DNA of 64,000 bases from SZUA-430 sp044220975 (GTDB taxonomy: Bacteria; Pseudomonadota; Alphaproteobacteria; Micropepsales; Micropepsaceae), in NCBI GenBank assembly GCA_044220975.1, contig JBGAPZ010000006.1, forward strand, positions 1 through 64,000, read 5' to 3'. Under the pieces are notes generated by a model. It had not been told where the DNA came from, did no database searches, and was given only the letters and a program-made list of their open reading frames with translations. Positions 32,127 to 40,120 of this stretch are shown piece after piece; position 1 is the first letter of the stretch; the number at the start of each line of letters is the position of its first letter. A program made the position numbers and the translations under genes.

Positions 32127-33389
32127 ATGAGCGCGCAAACATCCAATAAAGGCGGACTCTTGGCGCACCCGGATTTCCGCCGGCTGCTAGCGGCACAGGC
32201 TGTCAGCGCAGTCGGAAGCCGAATTACGCGCACAGCACTGCCGATCATCGCGGTCAACACACTTCATGCCTCGGCGACGGCGACCGCTTTCTTGAGCGCT
32301 ATGACCATGCTGCCCGGCGTGGTCGTCGCGTTGTTCGCGGCGGGGCGGATCGACCGTGCGCGCAAGCGGCCGTTGCTGGTCCTCATGGATCTGGTACGAG
32401 CAGCTTTGCTGCTGACGCTGCCGGTGGCTGCATATTTCGGTGTGCTGACGATGACCCAGTTGGTCGTCATTGCGACACTGACCGGAGCTGCTACAGCGAT
32501 TTTCCTCGTTGCAAAATCAGCGTACTTGCCGCGATTGATCGACGCGCCGCAGCTGGTCGAGGGCAATACGAAGCTTCAGTCGACGGAAGCGGTCGCCGAA
32601 ATCGCAGGGCCGAGCGCGGCGGGCATACTGATTCAAGCCGTCACGGCGCCAGTTGCAATTGTCGTCGATGCGCTGAGCTTCGTGTGGTCGGCATGGTGGC
32701 TTCGCGAAATCCGTGCCGCCGAGGAGGTGGCGTCGTCCACAGGTGAGGACAATGCGCTACGCGACATTGCTGAGGGTTGGCGCGTCTGCCGGAGCCATCC
32801 GATCGTATTTCCTTTGCTGATGGCGCAAGCGACGTTTGGTTTGTTTGCCGGATTTTTTTCGGCCATTTACATGCTCTTCGCGCTTCGAACGCTGGGGCTC
32901 AGCGAGGCGGCTGTGGGCCTGATCATCGGCGTTGGGGGCGTGAGCGCGCTCGCCGGAGCCTTCGTGGCCGCGCCTTTGAGCCGCCGGCTGGGTTATGGCC
33001 GCGCCATCGTGCTGTGCCTCGGCGGTTGGATCGTCGCCAGCGTGTTCGTTCCGGCTGCCGAGGGACAGGGTGCCATGGCCGCTCCGTTCTTGGTGATGCA
33101 ACAACTAATCGGGGACGGCTTTCTCTCGGCCTATTTTATTCTCACCGTGAGCGTACGACAGACGGCGCTTGAGGCCGACGTGCAGGCGCGGACAGGCGCT
33201 ACGTTTCAGGCCGTCGAAGGTGTCACACTCCCGGTTGGGGCATTGATTGCTGGGCCGCTCGCCGAGATTGTAGGTCCCGGGGCTGTCTTGTGGATTGCGA
33301 TTGCTGGCGCGCTTGTGCCGCTTCTGATTCTCTCGTTTTCCAGGCTCTGGGCAATGAAAATGCTTGAGGATTCGCGCGTTGCTGCGTGA
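32127..33389 (+). CDS. MFS transporter (MFS_3-like, permease of the efflux type)
   Basis: A 420-residue transporter with about 12 hydrophobic helices. The N-terminus LAHPDFRRLLAAQAVSAVGSRITRTALPIIAV is characteristic of the MFS_3/enterobactin-exporter-like group. The loop between helices 2 and 3 reads FAAGRIDRARKRPLLVLMDL (the RxxxD..R signature), and a cytoplasmic loop of about 25 residues follows helix 6. Substrate unknown. Either the ATG at 32127 or a GTG at 32109 can start it; neither has a strong Shine-Dalgarno. It is divergent from the receiver/kinase operon. Confidence 0.88.
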   Translation: MSAQTSNKGGLLAHPDFRRLLAAQAVSAVGSRITRTALPIIAVNTLHASATATAFLSAMTMLPGVVVALFAAGRIDRARKRPLLVLMDLVRAALLLTLPVAAYFGVLTMTQLVVIATLTGAATAIFLVAKSAYLPRLIDAPQLVEGNTKLQSTEAVAEIAGPSAAGILIQAVTAPVAIVVDALSFVWSAWWLREIRAAEEVASSTGEDNALRDIAEGWRVCRSHPIVFPLLMAQATFGLFAGFFSAIYMLFALRTLGLSEAAVGLIIGVGGVSALAGAFVAAPLSRRLGYGRAIVLCLGGWIVASVFVPAAEGQGAMAAPFLVMQQLIGDGFLSAYFILTVSVRQTALEADVQARTGATFQAVEGVTLPVGALIAGPLAEIVGPGAVLWIAIAGALVPLLILSFSRLWAMKMLEDSRVAA

Positions 33390-33500
33390 TGGGACGCACT
33401 TGACCGCGCCAAGGACACCCCTGCACATTCCCGCGCGACAATGCATGCCGGATGAGGACCGACGTCCGCCGGAGACCGCTCCCACTTAAGGACCATCACA

Positions 33501-35063
33501 ATGATACGTAGTCGCCTGGTGCGGCGCTCGACGCCCGCACTTATGTTTGCTCTCTTCTTGACCGCGTGCAGCGGCTCCAGCAGCGGCCCGGCCGTGGACG
33601 CGAAGCTGCTGCAACAGCGGCTTGACCAGTTCGTCGCGACCGTCACGAAGCCTGAGCCGGGATCGGACCTTGTCGCCAAGGCCGAAGGCGCGGCGAAAGT
33701 CGAGACGCAGAGCGACGGCACCGTCGTCGGTACGCTGCCGCGTTTGACGTTCCAGGGAGCGGACGGTGGATCGGCCGTGCTGGACCCCATCTCGATGAAA
33801 TTCAGCAACGGCGGCGAAGGGCTCGTCAACGTCGAAGCGACGATGCCGAGCACAATGGCCGTCAAGGGCAAAGACGGCAAAGTCGAAGGCGAGATCAAGA
33901 TCGGCAGCCAGACGTTGAAAGGCGTGTGGGTCGAAAAACTGCAGTCGGTCGACAAGCTGGACATCCGGCTCGGCAACATCACGGTTACCGAACCCGGCAA
34001 GCCCGGCGGCGCAAAGATCGACCAGATCGCCATGACCGGCGGCCTTACGCCAAAGGGTGGCGGACTCTACGACGGCAAGTACGACATGACCGTCACCGGT
34101 TTTGCGGCGGACGACCCGTCCGACAAAACCGTCATGAAGATGAGCACGATCAGCATCGCGGCCAACATGATGGGCGCGCGCATGGAAGAATGGGCGAAGG
34201 CGGCGAAGGAAGCCGGCTATACACTGGCGAACCCGGACATCTTCAAAGCCTATACGGGCGGCCAAATCGACCCGAAGATGATCGCGTTCATGAAGCGCAT
34301 GCCCGACTATATGGGCACGGTCGAATACACCTATTCGATCAATGGGATCGAAATGGCGCAGGACGGCAAGATGCAGTTCGCGCTGAAGAACTCGACGTTC
34401 GGGTTCGGCGTGGGTCCGGACACAGCCGGCATGACGAAGGTCAAGATGGTGTTCGGCGTCGGCGGTATGTCGGGTGCACCGGAGGATCCGCTGCTGCCGC
34501 CGGAAGCGGACGTCCAAGACGCGTCGATGGAGATCGAGGCATCGGGTGTGCCCGGGCGTAAGCTTTGGGAGATCTACATGGATGCTCTGCCGATGCTGCA
34601 GGCCGAGGCGAAGAAGGCCGCGACCGATACGGCAAAGGGCGAAGATGCGACGGCCGCGGGAACAGCCGCGCTTGAGCAGGTGGGGACCGATCTCTCGGGC
34701 AAGGCGATGGAAGTGCTGATGGCGTCGAAGCTTTCGATTGCGCTCAACCGGCTCAACCTCTCGACGCCGACAGCGAAGATGACGGGTAAAGGCTTGGCGA
34801 GCTATCTGCCGGCCGAGAACATCATGCCTGAAGGCAAAGTGTCTCTGCGCTTCAGCGGCATCGACACGCTGGCCAAGGCGATGGAGAAGCGCGGCAAGAA
34901 AGACGAGATGGCGCAGCAAATTATGGGCGTGATCGCGGCCGTACGTGCGATGGGCAAACCCGATCCGGCTTCCCCGAAGGACGATCGCGCCTACATCATC
35001 GACATCCAGTTCACGAAGGACGGCAAGATCCTCGCGAACGGCCAAGACATGATGGCGCAGTAA
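33501..35063 (+). CDS. Large periplasmic lipoprotein, DUF945 (YdgA)-like
   Basis: A 520-residue protein with a lipoprotein signal (MFALFLTAC, Cys23). The rest is an alternating beta-strand pattern with repeated segments such as VKGKDGKVEGEIKIGSQTL, YDMTVTGFAADDP and MEIEASGVPGRKLWEIYMD. A C-terminal LSIALNRLNLSTPTAKMTGKG block and a helical TLAKAMEKRGKKDEMAQQIMG segment follow. The layout recalls DUF945/YdgA and AsmA-like periplasmic proteins, but the match is by general pattern only. It stands alone on the plus strand, convergent with DUF3137. A long frame on the opposite strand mirrors it and is a shadow. Confidence 0.7.
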   Translation: MIRSRLVRRSTPALMFALFLTACSGSSSGPAVDAKLLQQRLDQFVATVTKPEPGSDLVAKAEGAAKVETQSDGTVVGTLPRLTFQGADGGSAVLDPISMKFSNGGEGLVNVEATMPSTMAVKGKDGKVEGEIKIGSQTLKGVWVEKLQSVDKLDIRLGNITVTEPGKPGGAKIDQIAMTGGLTPKGGGLYDGKYDMTVTGFAADDPSDKTVMKMSTISIAANMMGARMEEWAKAAKEAGYTLANPDIFKAYTGGQIDPKMIAFMKRMPDYMGTVEYTYSINGIEMAQDGKMQFALKNSTFGFGVGPDTAGMTKVKMVFGVGGMSGAPEDPLLPPEADVQDASMEIEASGVPGRKLWEIYMDALPMLQAEAKKAATDTAKGEDATAAGTAALEQVGTDLSGKAMEVLMASKLSIALNRLNLSTPTAKMTGKGLASYLPAENIMPEGKVSLRFSGIDTLAKAMEKRGKKDEMAQQIMGVIAAVRAMGKPDPASPKDDRAYIIDIQFTKDGKILANGQDMMAQ

Positions 35064-35077
35064 CGTTCTGACCGGAT

Positions 35078-36070
35078 TTACGACGGCGGGCCTGGCGATG
35101 TCGGGCCCGTTTCGTTTGGAAGCACGCCCTGCTCTGCCGTCAAAACCGCCTCGATGACGCGCATGATCTCGGAAACGTCACGCACGATCGCGCGAACGCG
35201 TTCGATGTCGTCGAGATGGGCAAACATCGTGCCTACTTCGAACTTGTCGCCACCTTCGATCGCGATCAGCAGATCGCCCTCGACGAAGGCGCAGCGCAGG
35301 TTCTTGCCCTTGAAGTGCGTCTCTAGCTCAAGCAGGCGTTCCATGAAGACGGGGTGGATCAGATAACGCGCCTCGATTTGGTCATCCGAATAGACCTCGA
35401 ACGCCTTTTCGAGACGGCTTTCGCCAAGCCCCACGCGCTGGAGGCCCGTCATCCACTTCTGCATGAAATTGAATAGGCCGGCATCGCGTTTGACGATAGT
35501 CGTGCCAAGGAACTTCTTCGGAAAGGCAATGCGTATCAGCTGTCCACGGAAAACGGTGACCCAGCGGCTGCCGTTTTTCGTTTGAATCCGTTGTTCGAGG
35601 TGGCCCTCGTAAAATGCGAAGTCGCAACCGCGGTGTTTTCCGTTGAAGCAATCTTCGAAACTAGACCGGTCGCAATGCGGCAGAAGTCGCAGTTCGTTGA
35701 ATTTGGGCAACGCGGCGGGGGCGAAACCGGCGAGTTCGTAACCGCAGCCTATCGCGTTCGCTATTGCGGTCAGCGATTGAAGCTTCGTGTTCGTCGCGAC
35801 CGCTTGCAGCGGCTGGTAGGCCCACCAGTGCGCCCCGGCGAAGGCCATGCCGCCAAAAATCAAGCCGTTTATGATTTCGCTAGAGACCGCATAGGCAATG
35901 CCGGCAACGGCGAGCGACGCGATCACGCCTATCACCACACGCAGTCGATAGGTGCCCATCGCCGCGCCGCGACCGTCTTCCTGGGTGCGTAGAATCGGCT
36001 CTACGCGTTCAGCGTAGAGCGCCTTTAGGCCGTCTTCGTCGAAGTGCAGAAGATCGACAACGTTGCTCAT
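35078..36070 (-). CDS. DUF3137 domain membrane protein
   Basis: A 330-residue protein with two hydrophobic helices near residues 47-85 (VVIGVIASLAVAGIAYAV and a following GLIFGGMAFAGAHWWAY). A large soluble C-terminal domain contains CDRSSFEDCFNGKHRGCDFAFYEGHLE, VFRGQLIRIAFPKKFLGTTIVKRDAG, VYSDDQIEARYLIHPVFMERLLEL and FVEGDLLIAIEGGDKFEVG. This pattern is that of DUF3137, which has no known function. The ATG at 36070 overlaps the stop of the upstream MFS gene (ATGA), so the two are translationally coupled. Confidence 0.82.
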   Translation of the reverse strand: MSNVVDLLHFDEDGLKALYAERVEPILRTQEDGRGAAMGTYRLRVVIGVIASLAVAGIAYAVSSEIINGLIFGGMAFAGAHWWAYQPLQAVATNTKLQSLTAIANAIGCGYELAGFAPAALPKFNELRLLPHCDRSSFEDCFNGKHRGCDFAFYEGHLEQRIQTKNGSRWVTVFRGQLIRIAFPKKFLGTTIVKRDAGLFNFMQKWMTGLQRVGLGESRLEKAFEVYSDDQIEARYLIHPVFMERLLELETHFKGKNLRCAFVEGDLLIAIEGGDKFEVGTMFAHLDDIERVRAIVRDVSEIMRVIEAVLTAEQGVLPNETGPTSPGPPS

Positions 36071-37380
36071 GCTGCGGCGGCGCGCTCCAAATCTTCTTTC
36101 AGCGTTCGTGGCGCGATCCAATAGTGCCACGCACCCCAAAGACCTAATATCGAGAAGATAAACAACGCGTAACGGACGGCGTCTTTATCGAAGATCGGTA
36201 CAAACGCATCGGCGATCAGACCCACGGCGAGCGGACCAACGCCCAAGCCGACGAGATTGATGACGAAGAGCAGCAAGGCGGAGGCCGTTGCACGCATACG
36301 CACGCCCACCAAGTTTTGCACCAGGGCAAACGTCGGCGCGAGGTATAGGCCGCCGACCAAGATCGTCACCGTCATCAGCCAGAGCACTGTCGGCCGGTCG
36401 TTCGACAGGTAGACGCCGATGCTGAATGGTATGGAGAATACGATCGCGGCTGTGACGACCCAGGCGCTCCAGCCCAGATTGCGGCGCGCCAAGACGTCGG
36501 CAAGGTAGCCACCCATGAACGTTCCGATGGCCGCGACAATGCCGGTTTGAAGTGCGAGGTAGTTTGCCACCTGTGGCAGCGTCATCGCGTGCGAAAACTG
36601 CAGGAATTTTGCGGTGAATGCCAAGCCGCCGTAGCCCACGGCCGTGATCAGCGTTGCGCCGATGATCGTGTGTACGAGCGACTTTTGCGACATCATAAAG
36701 CGTGCAACCTCGCCAAGGCCCGGTGCGGCACCGGCGGCATCGACGCCGTCAGCGTGACCGCGCGGCGGCTCCTTGAACGCGAATGCAAAGTACACCCCAA
36801 GCAGAAGGCCCGGGACGCCCAGCACGTAGAACGCAGCGCGCCAACCCCACTCGCCGCCAACCTGCCCGCCGACGATATTTCCAAGCGCGGTGCCAAGGGG
36901 TACGCCGAGCGCATAGATTGCGAGCGCTGTCCCGCGTTGCGTTACCGAATAGAGATCGGAGATCATCGAGTGCGACGGCGGGCTGCCGCCCGCTTCGCCC
37001 ACGCCCACACCCACGCGCGCGGCGGCGAGTTGCCAGAACCCTTGCGCAAAACCGCAAAGGGTCGTCATCACCGACCAGACGACCATTGATCCGATCAGAA
37101 TCCACTTGCGGCTAAAGCGATCGGCCAGCATGGCGATCGGGATGCCGAGCGTGGCGTAGAATAGCGCAAAGCTGAGACCGGAGAGGAAGCCGAATGCGGC
37201 GTTACCGATCTTGAGATCTTCCATGATCTGAACTTGCATGATGTTCAAAATCTGGCGGTCGGCGTAGTTCGAAATGTAGACGACCAGCAACAACAGAAGC
37301 GTGAACGTCTTGGCTGAGACGAGCGGCGGCTTCACTTGCACCGCCGGTGTTTGCGGCTCCGCCCCGGTTGTGTCAGTCAT
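36067..37380 (-). CDS. MFS transporter, spinster-like family
   Basis: A 437-residue transporter with about 12 TM helices. The N-terminus VVYISNYADRQILNIMQVQIMEDLKIGNAAFGFLSGLSFALFY is the signature of the Spinster/hexuronate-like MFS branch, with the A motif IAMLADRFSRKWIL and the GEAGGSPPSHSMISDLY loop. Bacterial spinster-like carriers are mostly uncharacterised; substrates of characterised relatives include sphingolipids and organic acids. It forms an operon with DUF3137 (4-nt overlap). Confidence 0.9.
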   Translation of the reverse strand: MTDTTGAEPQTPAVQVKPPLVSAKTFTLLLLLVVYISNYADRQILNIMQVQIMEDLKIGNAAFGFLSGLSFALFYATLGIPIAMLADRFSRKWILIGSMVVWSVMTTLCGFAQGFWQLAAARVGVGVGEAGGSPPSHSMISDLYSVTQRGTALAIYALGVPLGTALGNIVGGQVGGEWGWRAAFYVLGVPGLLLGVYFAFAFKEPPRGHADGVDAAGAAPGLGEVARFMMSQKSLVHTIIGATLITAVGYGGLAFTAKFLQFSHAMTLPQVANYLALQTGIVAAIGTFMGGYLADVLARRNLGWSAWVVTAAIVFSIPFSIGVYLSNDRPTVLWLMTVTILVGGLYLAPTFALVQNLVGVRMRATASALLLFVINLVGLGVGPLAVGLIADAFVPIFDKDAVRYALFIFSILGLWGAWHYWIAPRTLKEDLERAAAA

Positions 37381-37464
37381 GCGCGCTCCTCCCGATATTT
37401 TCCGGCCACAATGCGGGAAAGCCGTGCGTTTGCAAGCGTTAAGCCCAATAGTCGGCGTGAGCTT

Positions 37465-38706
37465 CTAGTTCGCGTTGGCAGCCGCGAGTGCAGCACTGCA
37501 CGCGATGGCGGACGGGCTGATGTTGCCGCCGATCCAATAGCTGAGTTCGCAAGGATGATCGATGGGCCAGACCGCATAGTCGGCGGCTTTACCGATTTCG
37601 AGAGTCCCGGTTTCCGAACCCAAGCCGAGCGCGCGGGCAGCGTTGCGCGTGACTCCGGTCAATGCCTCTTCAGGCGTCAGGCCAAACAGCGTGCACGCCA
37701 TCGCCATCGTCGTGTGCAGCGAGACATTTGGCGACGTTCCGGGGTTGCAGTCGGTCGCAACCGCGATCGGCACCTTTGCACGGCGGAGCGCTTCAACTGG
37801 GGGCTTGCGACTTTCGCGCAGCACGAAGAACGCACCAGGAAGCAGCACCGCGACGGTACCAGCTTTTGCCATGGCGGCGATGCCTGCAGGGTCGGTGTAT
37901 TCCAGGTGATCGGCGGAGAGTGCGCCGAACTTCGCAGCTACCGCTGCGCCGTTCGTGTCAGACAGCTGATCGGCGTGGAGTTTGACGCTAAGACCGAGTG
38001 CTGTGGCAGCCGAGAAGAAGTGCGCGGTTTCCTCAGCCGTGAAGGCGATGCCCTCGCAGAACGCGTCGACCGCGTCGGCGAGGCGTTCGGCAGCGATCGC
38101 GCGCAAGACTGGGCCAGTCATTTCGGCGACATAGGCTGCTCGTTTGTTCGCATATTCCGGCGGCAGTGCATGAAGACCCAGATAGGTCGTCGTCACGCGC
38201 ATCGCCGACGCCTCACCCAAGCGCCGCGCCACGCGCAACAGGCGCAGTTCCGTGTCGAGGTCGAGGCCGTAGCCGGATTTGATCTCGACCGTGGTGACGC
38301 CCTGGCCCAGCAGCGCGCTCAACCGCGCCTGGGCTTGCTTGAAAAGCGTATCGTCGTCCGCGGCGCGGGTGGCGCGAACGGTCGCCATGATGCCGCCGCC
38401 TGCTTTCGAAATGGATTCGTAGCTCGCGCCCTTCAGGCGCTGTTCGAACTCGGCGGCGCGATTGCCGGCAAAGACGAGGTGCGTGTGGCAATCGATCAGG
38501 CCGGGCGTGATCCACTGATTCTGCGCGTCCATCACGCGTGTCGCGAGCGCGTCGGGTTTACCCGGCAACCCACTCATCGGACCGGCAAAGGCGATGCGGC
38601 CACCCTTGTCTGCGAAGGCCGCGTTATCGATCGCGCCGTATGCTTGCGCGCCTTCGCGCATCGTCGCGAGGCGGGCGTTGATCCACAGATGATCCCATTT
38701 CGACAT
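37465..38706 (-). CDS. hutI: Imidazolonepropionase
   Basis: A 413-residue amidohydrolase that hydrolyses 4-imidazolone-5-propionate to N-formimino-glutamate, the third step of histidine degradation. The amidohydrolase metal site ITPGLIDCHTHLVFAGNRAAEFEQRLKG is at about 67-94, the family block GVTTVEIKSGYGLDLDTELRLLR at about 141-163, the third metal His region VKLHADQLSDTNGA, the active-site stretch SADHLEYTDPAGI, and VATDCNPGTSPNVSL near 316. Length is normal for HutI (about 400). It is divergent from hutF across a 58-bp gap that carries a palindromic repeat. Cytoplasmic. Confidence 0.96.
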   Translation of the reverse strand: MSKWDHLWINARLATMREGAQAYGAIDNAAFADKGGRIAFAGPMSGLPGKPDALATRVMDAQNQWITPGLIDCHTHLVFAGNRAAEFEQRLKGASYESISKAGGGIMATVRATRAADDDTLFKQAQARLSALLGQGVTTVEIKSGYGLDLDTELRLLRVARRLGEASAMRVTTTYLGLHALPPEYANKRAAYVAEMTGPVLRAIAAERLADAVDAFCEGIAFTAEETAHFFSAATALGLSVKLHADQLSDTNGAAVAAKFGALSADHLEYTDPAGIAAMAKAGTVAVLLPGAFFVLRESRKPPVEALRRAKVPIAVATDCNPGTSPNVSLHTTMAMACTLFGLTPEEALTGVTRNAARALGLGSETGTLEIGKAADYAVWPIDHPCELSYWIGGNISPSAIACSAALAAANAN

Positions 38707-38713
38707 ACCCTAC

Positions 38714-38747
38714 TTTGTCATGGTCGGCCTACGCGGACCATGACAAA
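38714..38747. repeat. Short copy of palindromic element family A, between hutI and hutF
   Basis: TTTGTCATGGTC (38714-38725) and GACCATGACAAA (38736-38747) form a perfect 12-bp inverted repeat with a 10-nt loop. The right half plus loop (GGTCGGCCTACGCGGACC) differs by only two bases from the inner palindrome of the larger elements at 52021 and 59552. It occupies most of the 58-bp divergent promoter gap, so it could also act as an operator. Confidence 0.8.
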
Positions 38748-38764
38748 ATGTGGTTGGAGGAAGC

Positions 38765-40120
38765 ATGCAGCATTACTTTGCCGAGTGTGCATTGTTGCCG
38801 GAAGGTGTTCGCAACGGCGTTCGCGTCGGCGTCGAGGATGGCCGCATTCGATCGGTCGACGTCGGCGCTTCGAGTGCCGGCGATCAGGTCATCAAGGGGC
38901 TCGTGCTTCCGGGCATGGCGAACGTGCATAGCCACGCGTTTCAGCGCGCCATGGCGGGGCTTGCAGAGTGGGACGCGGGCGGGCGCGACAATTTTTGGAG
39001 TTGGCGCGAGGCGATGTACCGGTTCGCCGAACGTCTCGATCCGCCGGCGCAGTTGGCGATAGCGCGGTTTCTTTTCATCGAGATGTTGAAAGCCGGCTAC
39101 ACATCGGTCGGCGAGTTTCATTATCTGCACAATCAGCCTGGTGGTTCGGCCTATGCACCTGCCTCGGCCATGGCCGAGGCGATTGCGTCGGCCGCTCACG
39201 AGAGCGGGATCGCACTGACGTTGATGCCGACGCTCTATGTGACGGGTGGCGCAGATGGACGGGCGTTGAGCGCGCGTCAGAGGCGCTTCGGCAAGACGGT
39301 GTCTGAGTTGCTCACGCTGCGCGAGGCGATGCGTGGCAAGTCCGGGGTCACGCAGTTGGGCTTGGCGCTGCATTCCTTGCGCGCCGTGCCGCCGACGTTG
39401 ATGCGCGAGGCTATTGCCGGCGTTGAAGCTGATTCACCCATTCATCTTCATGCGGCGGAGCAAACCGGCGAAGTCGATGAGGCTATCGCCACGCTGGGCA
39501 CGCGGCCGATCGACTATCTGCTGACCCAGTTTCCGGTCGACCAGCGCTGGTGCTTCGTGCACGCGACTCACATGAACACGCGCGAGACGCGCGCTCTGGC
39601 CGAGAGCGGAGCGGTTGCTGGGTTGTGCCCGACGACGGAAGCAAATCTCGGCGACGGCATCTTCCGCTTGACGGAGTTCGTGAATGCCGGCGGGCGTATC
39701 GCGATTGGCGGCGACAGCCACATTGCCGTCGATCCGGCGGAAGAGCTGAAGGCGCTCGAATACTCGCAACGTCTGCTGCATCGGCGGCGAAACGTTTCGG
39801 CAAGCGCCGCCGCGCCGCAAACGGCTGCGCGCCTGTGGGGCGAGACGGCGCGCAATGGTGCGCAAGTGTTGGGCCTTTCCGCCGGCGAGATTGCAGTTGG
39901 CAAGCGCGCGGATTTGGTGGCGATCGATACGGATCATGTGTCGCTCGCGGGCCGTGACGGCAACCAGGCGCTCGCGAGCTACGTGTTCGTGGCGGGACGC
40001 CGCGCGGTGCGCGACGTGATGGTCGCGGGCACGTGGCTGGTGAAAGACCGCCACCATGCGGGCGAGGAAAGTGCGAGCAACGACTACCGCGCCGTTGGAC
40101 GGCGAATGCTCGCGGGGTGA
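38765..40120 (+). CDS. hutF: Formimidoylglutamate deiminase
   Basis: A 451-residue amidohydrolase converting N-formimino-L-glutamate to N-formyl-L-glutamate plus ammonia. Signatures are GLVLPGMANVHSHAFQRAMAG (metal HxH, about 49-69), DNFWSWREAMY, TSVGEFHYLHNQPGG (about 113-127), IHLHAAEQTGEVDE, CFVHATHMNTRE, and the metal Asp in IAIGGDSHIAVDP. The ATG at 38765 has a strong GGAGGAAGC Shine-Dalgarno. Its presence together with hutG defines the five-step Hut pathway. It ends 1 bp before the stop of the convergent membrane protein. Confidence 0.95.
   Translation: MQHYFAECALLPEGVRNGVRVGVEDGRIRSVDVGASSAGDQVIKGLVLPGMANVHSHAFQRAMAGLAEWDAGGRDNFWSWREAMYRFAERLDPPAQLAIARFLFIEMLKAGYTSVGEFHYLHNQPGGSAYAPASAMAEAIASAAHESGIALTLMPTLYVTGGADGRALSARQRRFGKTVSELLTLREAMRGKSGVTQLGLALHSLRAVPPTLMREAIAGVEADSPIHLHAAEQTGEVDEAIATLGTRPIDYLLTQFPVDQRWCFVHATHMNTRETRALAESGAVAGLCPTTEANLGDGIFRLTEFVNAGGRIAIGGDSHIAVDPAEELKALEYSQRLLHRRRNVSASAAAPQTAARLWGETARNGAQVLGLSAGEIAVGKRADLVAIDTDHVSLAGRDGNQALASYVFVAGRRAVRDVMVAGTWLVKDRHHAGEESASNDYRAVGRRMLAG

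Noticed and set aside
33486..35045. A 519-codon open frame on the minus strand opposite the DUF945-like lipoprotein gene
   Set aside because: The plus-strand frame has a lipoprotein signal and regular beta-strand pattern; the minus frame is Arg/His-rich low-complexity, the usual mirror frame in GC-rich codon-biased genes.
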